Assembly (NCBI GenBank): GCA_050084985.1
Contig: JBITNC010000001.1
Location: forward strand, 192,200,001-192,264,000
Length of the DNA: 64,000 nucleotides
DNA from: Nageia nagi
Taxonomy: Eukaryota > Pinophyta
Direction: 5' to 3'
The notes under the pieces were generated by a model that was not told the origin of the DNA, did not search any database, and was given only the letters and a program-made list of their open reading frames with translations. The first letter of the stretch is position 1. Each line of letters starts with the position of its first letter. The translations under genes were made by a program, and so were the position numbers. Shown piece by piece: positions 47,701 to 54,331 of this stretch.

Positions 47701-48786
47701 ATGGTCAAAATGAAATAAATAGTTCTCTTAGCAACAATGTTAGACATTACCTTGTTGAAATGGTTGGACAATGATTATAAGACAAAAGCTCAACATCATA
47801 TCCGTCAAGAGTCCGCCAAAGCACACGGTCACACCATGCCGGCATTCGCTTTTGGCTGTATAAATTTATGGATTCCTTTTGCAACTTTAACAAGTGAAAA
47901 GAAAACAATCAAGTATATTACTGTTGGATAAGAAACTGAAATACAAGTGCACTGTCATTTGTTTAAAGCTATAAAAATAATTGACATATTGAAATCATTT
48001 ATAGATTTTTAAACAACGCTGAATTAAAAAATATCATCATAGATGTTTTTTAACATGACAAGGACCAACACATGCCCATGTTTTGCTTTGTTCATGTCAT
48101 TCTTTGTATAAAATATATGATTAAAAGACAAATGGCCAAAAAAATAGAAACACAAGGGACTCAGTTGAATAGTCTTGATAAAATTCCAATCATGCTGTCG
48201 CAGCATATGCATGGCAATACCTTAAACGTAGGAGGGAAATTGATTTCCCCCTCCTTGAATCCATGAAGCACTTTTGAGGCAGACTTTTCCCGTGACAGCT
48301 TAAAACATGCAAAACAGAGCATGTTTGGATCAGTACCAAACACTCCTAATGACAATAATCTGTATTCAAAAAAGGAAAAAATAACAAATGTTGGATACAT
48401 ATCGTACGGTTACCTCATCATACTTTAATAGCTGCCAAGCTTCTCCATCTTGGATCTTTTTTACCTGTGAATGCCAAAATCTTCTTCTGCAACAACATTC
48501 AGAAAGGAATAATTTCATGCTGCCATTAAATTTATTATATAACAATCAAATTTTAATGAACAAGGAAAGCTCAAATACAATAAGAGGCATTGCACCTAGA
48601 ATGCACAAGCAATGAAGGTTATGGGTTGCATACTGTGGTGTCATAGGCCTTTCTTCCACATCAGTAAAGTCAAGTCTGTAATTGAGGTCTCCCATCCAAA
48701 ACACATGATGAAACTGATTCAGAAGGTCCATTCTTTGTTGTCCAACTCGTAGCTCTCCTATTATTTCTGCATGGATGGAGTGATAC
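14665..48786 (-). CDS. Inositol polyphosphate 5-phosphatase with C-terminal C2 domain (partial gene, 7 exons)
   Basis: Exons in transcript order: 48,786-48,634; 48,486-48,414; 48,298-48,221; 47,855-47,751; 22,541-22,439; 14,984-14,926; 14,755-14,665. All have AG acceptors and GT donors. Phases fit at every junction except between the third and fourth exons, where a small exon (length 3n+2) must be missing. The protein shows the 5-phosphatase signatures in order: WMGDLNYRLDF, FKEGEINFPPTFK, RMPAWCDRVLW and SDHKPVSATF. A C2 domain then begins (RASNLRASDINGSSDPYIVF, VKHQTLNPVWDPHQ). The family removes the 5-phosphate of inositol phosphates and phosphoinositides; a C2 domain would place it at membranes. 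The upstream half of the catalytic domain and the end of C2 were not found. The open frames and exact splice phasing argue for a real gene, not a relic. The intron of about 25.2 kb between 47,750 and 22,542 is filled with nested retrotransposons. Confidence 0.88.
14926..14984 (-). CDS. Exon: start of C2 domain
   Basis: 59 bp between acceptor ...ttgtacag and donor gtaagt. It encodes FTSLRASNLRASDINGSSDP. The D-x-N-G-x-S-D-P loop is the first calcium-binding loop of a type C2 domain, and its acidic residues are kept. It joins in phase 0 to the exon ending WHIR at 22,439. Confidence 0.9.
15649..16068 (-). other. Unassigned protein-like stretch in a host intron
   Basis: The first 75 or so residues look like ordinary protein (SLPMWKDWCAKMVELQFTDG), then the frame decays into A/T-rich sequence after an oligo-T run. 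It lies in the intron between the SDHKPV exon and the C2 exons, which join well without it, so it is probably not part of that gene. I do not recognise the family. It may be a relic of a mobile element. Confidence 0.3.
16340..16740 (+). other. Copy of the element E 3' module
   Basis: Two pieces in different frames, SWITVLEDLYKYGALRVRFS (around 16,410-16,470) and EDEDECGKEQELATTYILSN (around 16,600-16,670), match the unrecognised module at 9,278-9,616. It directly precedes the LINE relic. Frameshifts and a stop break it. Confidence 0.5.
16741..18370 (+). pseudogene. LINE (plant L1-type) reverse transcriptase relic
   Basis: Broken frames recreate a LINE reverse transcriptase in order: KAPSPDGVSTGFFQIFWNII; LRLINLCNIVYKIITKVLAN-type fingers; FDMQKAFDRVSWTIL; HHQFVDDTILIG, the catalytic Y/F-x-D-D box; then YLGMSL and WKGAILNRGGKLLLIKTTLQ, the conserved L1 thumb region; and a C-terminal stretch (VYFWDDP). 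Several stops and frameshifts are present. The endonuclease domain is absent, as in 5'-truncated copies. It sits in the host intron, opposite in strand to the host gene. Confidence 0.88.
18371..19526. other. No gene recognised; AT-rich intron
   Basis: AT-rich host intron sequence. An oligo-A run at about 18,714-18,745 could be a LINE or SINE tail. I see no supported coding exon or clear repeat. Confidence 0.4.
19527..20402. mobile_element. Possible TIR-flanked non-autonomous DNA element
   Basis: Bounded by an 11 bp perfect inverted repeat, TATGTTCCATG at 19,527-19,537 and CATGGAACATA at 20,392-20,402. The inside has no coding capacity but holds repeated GT-rich phrases such as gatgggtatgatggggtatga. 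No target duplication is visible, so the ends may be wrong. Confidence 0.35.
20862..21025 (-). mobile_element. tRNA-derived SINE
   Basis: On the minus strand it starts with an A-box-like ttggttgagttgg (about 21,010-21,022), has a B-box-like gttcgattctc about 45 bp later, and ends with a run of ctttctttctttcc (20,862-20,877). That order of internal RNA polymerase III promoter boxes and simple tail is typical of tRNA-related plant SINEs. Short body, no coding. Confidence 0.7.
21026..22438. other. Intron with a duplicated 85 bp block
   Basis: No coding exon seen. A block of about 85 bp, containing cttatattgatatgtctagt and taatcttattgtt, occurs at about 21,075-21,160 and again at about 21,487-21,570 in the same orientation. 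Confidence 0.55.
22439..22541 (-). CDS. Exon: 5-phosphatase SDHKPV motif
   Basis: 103 bp between acceptor ...cattgcag and donor gtatgc. Its first T completes the serine codon begun at the end of the 47,751 exon (ACA AG|T GAC CAT). It encodes (S)DHKPVSATFALTTHSLPQN and ends DDDNTRWHIR. S-D-H-x-P-V is the terminal active-site motif of this phosphatase family, and the histidine is catalytic. Confidence 0.92.
22542..23894. other. No gene recognised; AT-rich intron
   Basis: Right after the SDHKPV exon (5' side in the transcript). I see no coding exon, RNA gene or assigned repeat here. Confidence 0.4.
23895..24235 (+). repeat. B-family LTR, 3' part
   Basis: Matches the last third of the B LTR at 40,950-41,339: gccctagttggctccttgg, gagccctttgggcctggta, and the end tttttgggatattaca. 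Its left end is truncated. It abuts the remnant of element C. Confidence 0.75.
24236..24610 (-). pseudogene. Element C internal region, distal piece
   Basis: Frame of 119 codons (24,598-24,239) starting LPHEVCLKSQNISFEVYALT. Element A has the matching LSHEVCFKKTQNTSF after its PDS5 stretch. It is the continuation of the element C frame that breaks off at 41,340, with the B LTR (24,611-41,339) inserted between. Near-perfect 5 bp duplications (TCCTT at 24,606-24,610, TCCTC at 41,340-41,344) mark that insertion. Beyond 24,236 the element is cut by another B LTR piece. Confidence 0.75.
24733..25447 (+). repeat. 5' LTR of element D
   Basis: 715 bp, starts tgtagatgcctaaaaatg and ends cacatttttgagtctaca. 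Pairs with 34,903-35,606; shared text includes gttataaatattggaggtgaagg. It is followed by tttggtgaacttgacattc, where the primer-binding site should be; the tRNA is not identified. Confidence 0.9.
25948..26742 (+). pseudogene. gag: Element D gag, N-terminal part
   Basis: Starts with a 140-codon acidic frame (25,948-26,370: EDVDEDYEYLLKHDHFTRGK), passes a stop, and after further coding-like text reaches TFNGLQDPKMHVRKFQKEAI at 26,680-26,740. There it is broken by the inserted A-family fragment. The gag resumes at 29,205. A proline-rich run lies at 26,500-26,526. Confidence 0.6.
26758..27924 (-). CDS. gag: Ty3/gypsy gag polyprotein, longest intact gag in the window
   Basis: About 390 meaningful codons of a 434-codon open frame starting MHRPPIHQYFTRRNRLALEM. 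The N-terminal half is charged (ANREEDEEPQRPVDRTEQKF), with a proline-rich linker (RPSKPMFLAPPPSPEEDEVT). The retrotransposon gag core follows: TARAWLQKLQTYFTLEPISE, LEGSAYSWWHHGLVTQGHSD and EYFKELATLKQTSSIHAYVE, then ISPKRVIFLFMDGLLEPLKG. After residue about 365 a Gly/Asn/Gln-rich tail begins and the frame enters junction sequence, so the zinc knuckle is missing. It forms the particle shell. This open frame shows the family had functional gag when the copy inserted. Confidence 0.88.
28551..29202 (-). repeat. A-family LTR of the fragment in element D
   Basis: 652 bp LTR, diverged from the element A LTRs but with the same ends and the same block order, including the aacttaagttatgtctcctag region. 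It is followed on the minus strand by the primer-binding-like site at 28,536-28,549. Confidence 0.82.
29203..30030 (+). pseudogene. gag: Element D gag, C-terminal part with Cys-His knuckle
   Basis: Resumes with FSHSMKDEALKWYFQLLEKS, a typical Ty3/gypsy gag core, then YFKDLCKIKQLPNQSIHDFV and NKISIPEQDLKNTF. After a frame change at about 29,650 it continues to EEFCNYHKVPGHLTSNC (29,828-29,880), a C-x2-H-x4-H-x4-C-like zinc motif of the Tat-type gag, and then RTLRNIIKDFI. One or two stops and frameshifts break it. Nothing of the polymerase follows. Confidence 0.78.
30031..31140. other. Element D non-coding region
   Basis: Low coding potential. Holds gccgttattggcgtat (about 30,443) and cacgccgtcagcagcat (about 30,470), members of a degenerate motif family spread through this element. 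Confidence 0.45.
31141..32981 (-). pseudogene. Plant mobile domain (PMD) protein gene, antisense in element D
   Basis: Minus-strand gene with two GT-AG introns (32,858-32,738 and 31,421-31,335). The first exon holds MADDVWRGIDRPISGRRGHV. The next holds ERWDLDCCTFHLPLGEMTV, then TLLDVYWIWGIPIRG; TFHLPxGEMTVTLxDVxxxxGxPxxG is the hallmark of the plant mobile domain shared by MAIN/MAIL proteins and many transposons. Later pieces in changing frames include GHVGLLQVWAYEKIVVVRCV and YMAWWLGVHP. The last exon encodes a coiled coil (MRLRPMEAQVATLQASLIER). Several in-frame stops (for example around 32,635 and 32,600) and frameshifts break it. PMD proteins act in gene silencing and cell division, and related frames occur in LTR elements. 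Here it lies between gag and the 3' LTR, opposite to gag. Confidence 0.85.
32982..34902. other. Element D non-coding region before the 3' LTR
   Basis: No coding frame recognised. Contains acgccgcaagcggcgt (about 33,330), acgccgctagcagcatg (33,757) and acgccgccaacaacatgg (34,193), and a pair of direct repeats at 34,396 and 34,480. A purine-rich ccaaagagaggcaaaa (34,887-34,902) next to the 3' LTR is the likely polypurine tract. Confidence 0.55.
34903..35606 (+). repeat. 3' LTR of element D
   Basis: 704 bp, tgtagatgctcaaaaatg ... cacatttttggatctaca, followed by target duplication GGACC. Matches 24,733-25,447 with scattered substitutions and small gaps. Confidence 0.9.
36270..37085 (-). repeat. 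3' LTR of B2, partial
   Basis: Matches 39,925-40,500 closely (tgaaatatgcaaattaag, aatcaattacacatgc, aagcccaacgttggg). The match stops at 37,085; the 5' LTR continues for another 280 bp. Confidence 0.75.
37086..37310. other. Unassigned insert between B2 LTR and minisatellite
   Basis: AT-rich stretch with no match seen in the window and no convincing coding frame. Confidence 0.35.
37311..37855. repeat. Minisatellite of about 30 bp units (60 bp higher-order)
   Basis: At least 16 degenerate units with the pattern tcc-(N)-ccaacgttgggtgcc(a/c)aag. Between 37,570 and 37,700 two 60 bp double units are almost identical (gcccaagcctctccaggccc then gatgccaagatttctccct). The palindrome CAACGTTG recurs. 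Because the unit is a multiple of three, long frames stay open on both strands and translate into repeats such as RWVPKPLQAQ; I do not regard these as genes. Confidence 0.85.
38025..38423 (-). pseudogene. B2 zinc knuckle and aspartic protease
   Basis: Begins with CFYCKKPWEPGYCCQGKGHV, a retroviral-type CCHC-like knuckle, then a linker, then VLIDLGATHNFIDGDFVEKK, the protease active-site loop. The catalytic triplet D-S/T-G is changed to D-L-G, so the enzyme should be dead. The frame ends soon after; NYRNLTMSF-like remains continue to about 37,860. Confidence 0.85.
38453..39535 (-). pseudogene. gag: B2 gag, degraded
   Basis: The N-terminal frame (39,535-39,185) is charged and ends in a linker. 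The middle (38,660-39,060) reads as the gag core only across frame changes (TYFTLSTHMVEEDAIHFALL-like, WWQYGVIS-like). The C-terminal frame (38,650-38,453) starts MMEPLQGMVKVSVLRTLDDA, the stretch that follows the core in the other gags here. It is similar to, but clearly diverged from, the gag at 26.8-27.9 kb. Confidence 0.7.
39925..40780 (-). repeat. 5' LTR of B2
   Basis: 856 bp, minus strand, tgtaacatcctctttttg to ttggaatattaca. Shorter than the host B LTR, partly because the cacgttgg units are fewer. Confidence 0.82.
41340..42396 (-). pseudogene. PDS5-like: Element C: PDS5-like fragment (second copy of the captured cassette)
   Basis: Intron-less PDS5-like HEAT sequence on the minus strand in pieces: LREIEDCLHMMDQPHSHMLQ and WLRHTNMEVRI (42,300-42,050), VSSFERLGDVTCSHLPRRVA, LDLDMYELIYEMFHHFITLA (42,000-41,760), then LLDLWRQDLV and CKEKLKPFVDNEG (41,740-41,620). 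An acidic linker follows, and the frame is then cut by the B LTR and continues at 24,610. The order equals that of element A, so both derive from one capture. It is slightly closer to plant PDS5 in places (ITPLVKALGKP). A frameshift near 42,050 and a stop in the KLKP stretch break it. A primer-binding site (rc of gagctctgatacca, 42,381-42,394) shows it starts just after the 5' LTR. Confidence 0.83.
42397..44019 (-). repeat. 5' LTR of element C (C family)
   Basis: 1,623 bp, minus strand, from tgtaatgtcctcaattttg (44,019) to aggtacatgaca (42,397). It is clearly related to the plus LTR at 44,057-45,198, which it faces: both have ttgttgaaggcataact, aatggata-agaatctc and the agatatggactttt block. 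It is about 480 bp longer, so it probably holds an insertion. Repeated gcgcaag/gctggcgcaag units lie at 43,270-43,390. Confidence 0.8.
44020..44056 (+). other. 37 bp spacer with polypurine tract between inverted LTRs
   Basis: attgctttagggcaagca then atttgagaggggaggact. It is the end of a C-family internal region: polypurine tract directly before the plus LTR. On its left the inverted LTR starts at once. Confidence 0.75.
44057..45198 (+). repeat. C-family LTR, plus orientation
   Basis: 1,142 bp, tgtaatgtccccaattttg ... gaaaggtatattaca. No primer-binding site follows, and a polypurine tract precedes it, so it is a 3' LTR. A run of about 32 bp degenerate units built on cttggagtcttgcgccagcc occupies 44,730-44,825. 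Confidence 0.82.
45199..45517 (-). repeat. Ty1/copia 3' LTR, truncated
   Basis: On the minus strand it starts tgttagtttttattgctca, right after a purine tract aagggggag (45,518-45,530), as in copia elements. It is cut at 45,198 by the C-family LTR. Confidence 0.65.
45518..46450 (-). pseudogene. Ty1/copia RT-RNase H relic
   Basis: Degraded copia pol C-terminus on the minus strand. In order: PIILNIKLM and DPILYK near 46,200; NTRPNI and WQYAVRYLKDTLYYGMHYLG around 46,030; TSSYCFNLRYGMVSWFIRKY with TLVEAVYIMTSLASCAAIWL (45,979-45,797), the RNase H core; KHIEIKFHFLRD at about 45,690; and FTKVKFELLITKLGLVENTF at 45,545-45,610. Multiple stops and frameshifts. It lies in the giant intron of the host gene, in the same orientation as the gene. 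Confidence 0.88.
46451..47750. other. No gene recognised; intron
   Basis: Rest of the copia side and host intron. Several short frames, none recognisable. The donor gtaatg of the PAWCDR exon lies at 47,750. Confidence 0.4.
47751..47855 (-). CDS. Exon: 5-phosphatase PAWCDR motif
   Basis: 105 bp between acceptor ...tttatacag and donor gtaatg. Encodes QKRMPAWCDRVLWRTLDGYD and ends PTIST(S). P-A-W-C-D-R-V-L-W is a defining active-site motif of the inositol polyphosphate 5-phosphatase family. Confidence 0.94.
48221..48298 (-). CDS. Exon: 5-phosphatase FPPTFK segment
   Basis: 78 bp, 26 codons, acceptor ...gttttaag, donor gtattg. Encodes LSREKSASKVLHGFKEGEIN followed by FPPTFK, the F-x-E-x-x-I-x-F-x-P-T-Y/F-K segment before the PAWCDR motif. 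Confidence 0.93.
48414..48486 (-). CDS. Exon: 5-phosphatase WQLLKYDE segment
   Basis: 73 bp, acceptor ...gttgttgcag, donor gtaacc. In the phase fixed by the neighbours it reads RRFWHSQVKKIQDGEAWQLL then KYDE, the helix before D-Q-L/D-E-L in this family. An alternative acceptor 15-16 bp inside would give a stop, which decides the start. Confidence 0.88.
48634..48786 (-). CDS. Exon: 5-phosphatase WMGDLNYR motif
   Basis: 153 bp, donor gtatgc. Encodes YHSIHAEIIGELRVGQQRMD, LLNQFHHVFWMGDLNYRLDF, then TDVEERPMTPQ. F/W-x-G-D-L-N-Y-R holds metal- and substrate-binding residues. The acceptor is taken as ...aatcaag at 48,787-48,788; a second possible acceptor (catgcag) lies 20 bp further in. Confidence 0.93.
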
Positions 48787-49215
48787 CTTGATTACTTTTA
48801 GTTTCAGATCAACACGTAACTCTGGCTAAAACTAATAGAACAAATGAGAATAAACTTAAAAGTACTGCAGTCAGCTGTAATTGTGTGCAGTTTTATGAAC
48901 TGTGTTCTTTGTTAGGACAATTGTAATGGTCATGAAATGTATGATGCCTTGCTCTGTTGAAAATATAGTATCCTCTTTAAGTGGCTGTCCTTTATAAGGG
49001 TATGGCATGTGTTAAATTGTAGCAAGTTTCTTAGAGTTATTTGGAATCAAAAGCATATCATAAATGGGAGTCAAGATGAAACTAAGAAAAATACCAATCA
49101 TTCCTATGAATCAAATCATATTCAATGTGGAATTTCTGAATGGAGATGATAAGATAATATCCTATGGCATGCCAGGTAATATGACAATCATCACCTATAA
49201 ACTGGACATGCTAAC
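48787..49215. other. No exon recognised upstream of the WMGDLNYR exon
   Basis: The preceding 5-phosphatase exon (S-H-L-A-A-H segment) should lie upstream, but nothing here encodes it. Confidence 0.4.
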
Positions 49216-50660
49216 TGTAATATCCCAAAAATTCCCTATCTATGTAAATAAATAAACCTTGTTTTTCCTTGCATGTTAGGTCCAGTTCTGTAATTTAAAA
49301 GAGAAAATAAATGAGTTTTGGCTGTACAAGGCAGTTTGATGTGAAGAAGACCTGAAATAACATGCTGCCAAGACTTGTAAGCATTCTTGGCAGATTCGTT
49401 GGGCAGATAAAGGACAGATTTGGCACTATGCAGACCCACATTGGGCTGTGTGTTGGTCCTCAGCTGAAACGTTGGAGGTTAAGGCTTGCATATTTAGCAT
49501 TAAAAAGTAAGAAATAGTATCTCTAGCTCGACATTGACATTCCTATCTAGTTTTGAATTTGGAAATAAAAATAAATCACTCCTAGTGGGACGTCAGTAAC
49601 CTGCGCATGTGGGCAGTCACAAATTAAATATGACAGCCCTTAGTGGGATGTTGTTCTTAGACCACTTTACTATTTAGAATTGAAATAAATGTTCCTATAG
49701 CCAACGTTGCATGTGAGAGGGGTCTTTTGTCTTAAATAGATCCTATATTATTAAGTGCTTTTAAGTTGTTTTCTTAAGGACAAATCTCAGCCATTAGATC
49801 TTGGGGAGATCAATGGCCAAGATTTAATTTCATTTTTGGAGCTGAGCATAAAAGAAGAATAGGGTTTCTATTGGAGGGGTTGGTTTTTTGGAAGAAAACA
49901 TTGGAGAGCTTGCATGCTCTTGGGCCTTACTATTCTGCTAAGGATTTTTCAAAGATTCTCATTAGATCTGATCTAATGGAGGCTTGAGGAGAGGATCTGA
50001 GAGCTAATACCCATCAACAGTGTTTTACATGTTTCATATTCCTGTGTGCAACAACAGATCTGAAGGGAAGACTGGTTCATTGGGGTTATTGAGAGCTTAT
50101 TTACTTAGTCTAGGAATCAAGAAGAGGACTGTCGTGCAGGCAAACATCAGACCAGAGGATCATCGGTGCATTGTTTTAGCCATATTCTGGTTACTGTTCC
50201 CTGCCTATCACAGCCAACATTGGGGAATAGGGAATAAATCTGCCAGCTAGAACAGATTATTGGTTTGAGACAGTTCGTTGAGAGGCTGAAGGCACTTATC
50301 TTAAGTCTTTTGATTAAATCTGAGCTCAACGTCCTCTTTTCCACAACATTCAATTTGCATTCAATTTGGTGAGGAAACTTGGTCAGATCTGAGATGTGCT
50401 CTTTGGGTTTGAAGTTGATTTGATAATTGTTCAGTAATTTGTATGTTGGTATCTCAGAATTGCAGATTATGGCCAGTTATTCTTAGTTGATGTAACCTGC
50501 ACTTTCATGTTCATTGAAAACAAAGAAAAGAATACAAAAATTTAGTTTTGTTCCTGTTATATTTGTGGAGTATTTGTGTTTTCTTTGTTTTGTCTATTTC
50601 ACCAATAAGGAAGTGGCTACATATATTTGGAAGGAAAACCACTCGGGACAAAAAACTACA
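49216..50660 (+). repeat. Possible solo LTR
   Basis: Starts tgtaatatcccaaaaattc, an LTR-like start shared with the LTR families here. It contains agtgggacgtcagtaacc and cttagtgggatgttgttct, like the gggacgttttcctc of B LTRs. The right end and target duplication are not clear. It lies in the host gene upstream of the catalytic exons. Confidence 0.4.
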
Positions 50661-53600
50661 GGTATTGATGACCAAAACACAAGTCAAATTTTGTGTGAGT
50701 GCTGGATGTCAGCCAAATCTGCTTCTTAGATTTAACCAATTTCACCCATGCAACTATTGATCAAGTGCCAAGGTCAGGGTTAAACATATGTTGTAAAATG
50801 TCACTCTATGATTTCACCGTTGGCCCTTACACAAACTGACTCAAGTCATTTGGCAACAACTGGCCATTATCTTGTGTCAATCGATAGAATATTTTAAAGT
50901 AGCCCTTTAAAAATTATATTGTCATACCTTGAGAGCCAATCCATGTTCTGGTCCATCCATGCAATAGAAACTACTGTGACTGCAATGACTAGAAGTTGAA
51001 CCATCCTGATTGCCGAGCTGTCCCTTCTTTTCTATTTGTAATTGTTGTATTTGACAGTGATTATTTTTAACCATTTTAGTTTTGATTGACTTATTCAAGG
51101 TTTCCTAATTGTAGAACTCATACAACTTCTTGCAATATATATTACACAACTTTCTTTTTAATAAAACAAAGCTAGTAGAACTAGCGATAGCACAAAAGAC
51201 TGCTATGAACAGCTGATAAGATCTGTGTTAAATATAGATTTATTTATAAAAAGACCATCTATAAATTACTGGTTAAAAAATATGTCAAGAGATTGTAATA
51301 TTGAAACATAAATAATTAAAATTAACATTTAAAAAAAGCAACTTGAAAGAAGCAATTGATGTCATAGTTTATTAAAATATTTAATAATTCTCTTGACTTC
51401 TGATGACACTAGTGAGAAATTGATTGTAACAATGGTCTGACACATCTGTGCATATTATGATTGGTAAATTGATTTTGTTTACTTTTTTCTTCAACTATAT
51501 GACATTCAAGCCTATTTCTCATATGAAGAGCCTATTGCTTAATCATGTGTGTTTTTGTTAATAATTTTTTGGATTTTTTATTTGTTTGATTATGTTGCAT
51601 GAAATTCCTATCAAATTGCTTCTACTAAACAATTATAGCACATTGGTTTTGTCATTAAGATGCCCCTCACATACAATTGCGATTCGAAGTAGCAGTGATA
51701 GAGCATACCTATTTACAAACACCTATCAGATCAAATTACAAGAAGCATACAGTATCCCTTCGTCTGCTTTCCTACTTGCTCAAAATATTTCAAATGGCTT
51801 CATTAGAATCATGATCATGTATAATTGGCTTGGTTGGGAGACAATAATGAAATATGTCTAGGAATGTTTGAAATAAATTCCATAACAATTGGCCTCCATA
51901 AAGTATTTATCTGCAACCAAATTTGTTGTGTGCCCACACCCACTTAAAGAATTAGATCAAGCTATGCATTTTACGTATGGAAGGAAGATGCATACTAATG
52001 CACTGTATATATTTATACAAAACCTTGACCTATACTTATCTGTAGTTTCCTTGTAAATGACGAGAAGGGATTATGAACTTGCTAATTTTCATTGGAGTAT
52101 TTCCCCTACACCTGTTAGTGCCTACTGGCAATATATGTCAAGGCCCATTGTCTATAATGAGCATCATCATCATCTATATCTTTTCTTCTAATATATAACA
52201 TATAATAAATTGATTATTATTTTATGTCTCTATCAATTGGTATCAAAGCTTTAACTCTATGAGACAACACTGATGTTGATTGATGGCTTAATATTAATAT
52301 GAATAAAGCCCAAGAGTAAATTTGATCAAAGAAACTGCAGATATTTTGGATGTCCCTTTGTCTTTGACATCTATATCTGAACGTAGCACTGCCAACAAGA
52401 ATCCTGCACTGTGAGAGAAGTCACAATATTGGAAAGTATAATTGCATGCATAAAACTGACTGCACTATGAATCACGCTAGAGTACAGATTGTTTTTGTGT
52501 ACATATGAATGCTTTGTGGCGAATAAGCAAAACTTGGAACCATAAATTCTGGCTGTGGCCATCGAAGAAACTTTGTCATTCTTTTCAGGCAATGCTTTGA
52601 TCCACATGGACTCTGGAGAAAATTTTTGTATCTGCATAATTTGAATCCAGGAAAAGTCATCTACAAGCATCAAGGTTGTGAATATATTAGGTGTGCAGGA
52701 AGCAGAAGGGAATCATCCATGCAGCTAGCACAAGCTGTTTTGGGATGGCAGGTGAAGCTGCAGTCTGGGAAAAGGGCCATAAGAATTTCCAGTATGTCAA
52801 CTTTATAATGACATTTATATTATAGTGTTTCGTTGAAACCTTTATTTATAGATATTTATTAAAGCTTTGGAATTAAATTTGAAAAGTTAAATACATTAGA
52901 AAGCTTATTATTGAAAAAAAAAAAAGGAAAAACCTTAAAACTAAAAAACAATTTGTTCTTTTCCAAAAAGCAAGTTGGTTGGAAAATAGGCTTGTAAAGA
53001 GTTTTATCTAAGTTCTTCTGAATTAAAATAGTCAATACCGACCAGTATCAAAATCAAGCCACAATAAGCTCAGGTTCCAAGTATCGTGCGCCAATGGGAG
53101 ACATGCCAACAAACAAGCAAGTGCAAGCAAAAACCAAATGTATGCCATTGGTTGTGGATGCTATTGTTGCAAACTTTTTCTTGTTAAATGTAGACGACCA
53201 ACACATGCATGAGAGGTCTGAGTTGTACTAACAGTAGGACAAAATTAAGACGGAAATAGTAATGAATTGATTGGCATGGCTGTGGAACTTGCAGTCATGA
53301 TCACTGTCGACCTTTACAAAATATTTTGAAAAGGAAATGTAATAAGGATGATGTGGAGCGAGTGCAGAAATTCCAATCCCAGTGCCAGCCATGCTCTAGG
53401 AGATCCAAACGTAAAAGTTAAAACAGTCCTCACAAAAGTAGCAAACTCCATCATCACCAAGATCTACAACTTTAAATTCATTATGCACTCGCAGCAAATT
53501 TTGTGCATAAATATCCTACCTAAGGAACATGCTCCATCTGCATCTGCAATGTTTTGAAAAGCAAGCTAAAGCTGTTCTATTCAATGTTACACATGAATCA

Positions 53601-53715
53601 TCAATGCTCACTATTAAGAGACTAAATCATGTCCTATAGGGATGCATCACCAACATTTATTAGAATGCATATGCTTGGTAACTTTTATAAGACAATCTCA
53701 TTTGTCATTCAAACC
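50661..53715. other. No gene confirmed; AT-rich
   Basis: Probable upstream intron of the 5-phosphatase gene. I looked on the minus strand for the G-T-W-N, L-Q-E, G-N-K-G-G and S-H-L-A-A-H segments and found none. Confidence 0.4.
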
Positions 53716-54331
53716 AGTGTTGTCAAACTCATCGGGACTCAATACGAATTGCAAGTCCGAGTCCCGAGTGGGCTCTAGCAAGTCCAGACAACTCATAATC
53801 GCCAGACTCAATAACTAAAAAACACAGAATAAGTAACTGAAAAAGCTCCCCCATTTGTCATTTTTCAACTCATTGCTGCAAGGAAAAGAAAGAAAGAAAG
53901 TATATTAATGTCTTCAGCTAACCAAAAGCGATCAATGGAACTAGCATGCACAATCATGCCTTGTGAGACTGACAAAGCCCTTAGTGAGCACCATCTAAAT
54001 AAAGCCTGAAATAAACTAACATTTACGAAGCATCCCAACCCTAACAAGAAGGGGGTACAAAATCTGAGGCAACCAAAGGAAGGTGGTCCTAACCCTCTCC
54101 GAGGGGAGAGTATGGCAATACTATCCGATCAGGAGAGGAGTCATGTTGATCACTATGAAATGTGTCTATGGTACTGTTGTTGGAGGAGAAGAAATATGTG
54201 ATCCGTTCAATTCTCAGCAGATCCTGGGTGCTCTAAATCCGTCTCCTGGTCCGACACAATGGAAGTGGATGCTCATCTAGACGTCTCTTATGCCCTTTCT
54301 TTGAGAAGGAAGCTCAAAAGAAGGATATGAT
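53716..54331. other. Intergenic or intronic; SINE-tail-like block
   Basis: aaagaaagaaagtatattaa (53,888 region) repeats the 3' tail of the SINE at 20,862-20,890, but the body differs and no A or B box is seen. ccagtgttgtcaaactcatc (53,715) resembles ends of plant DNA transposons, without a partner end. Confidence 0.4.

Noticed and set aside
50942-51110. Open minus-strand segment between an acceptor (caattag) and a donor (gtatga), reading EKKGQLGNQDGSTSSHCSH
   Set aside because: Splice sites look good, but the peptide matches no part of a 5-phosphatase and the expected catalytic exons between it and 48,786 are missing. It could be an N-terminal exon; not enough to annotate.
52371-52673. 100-codon minus-strand frame (SPESMWIKALPEKNDKVSSM)
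   Set aside because: Unrecognised, overlaps another open frame on the same strand, and shows no conserved motif.
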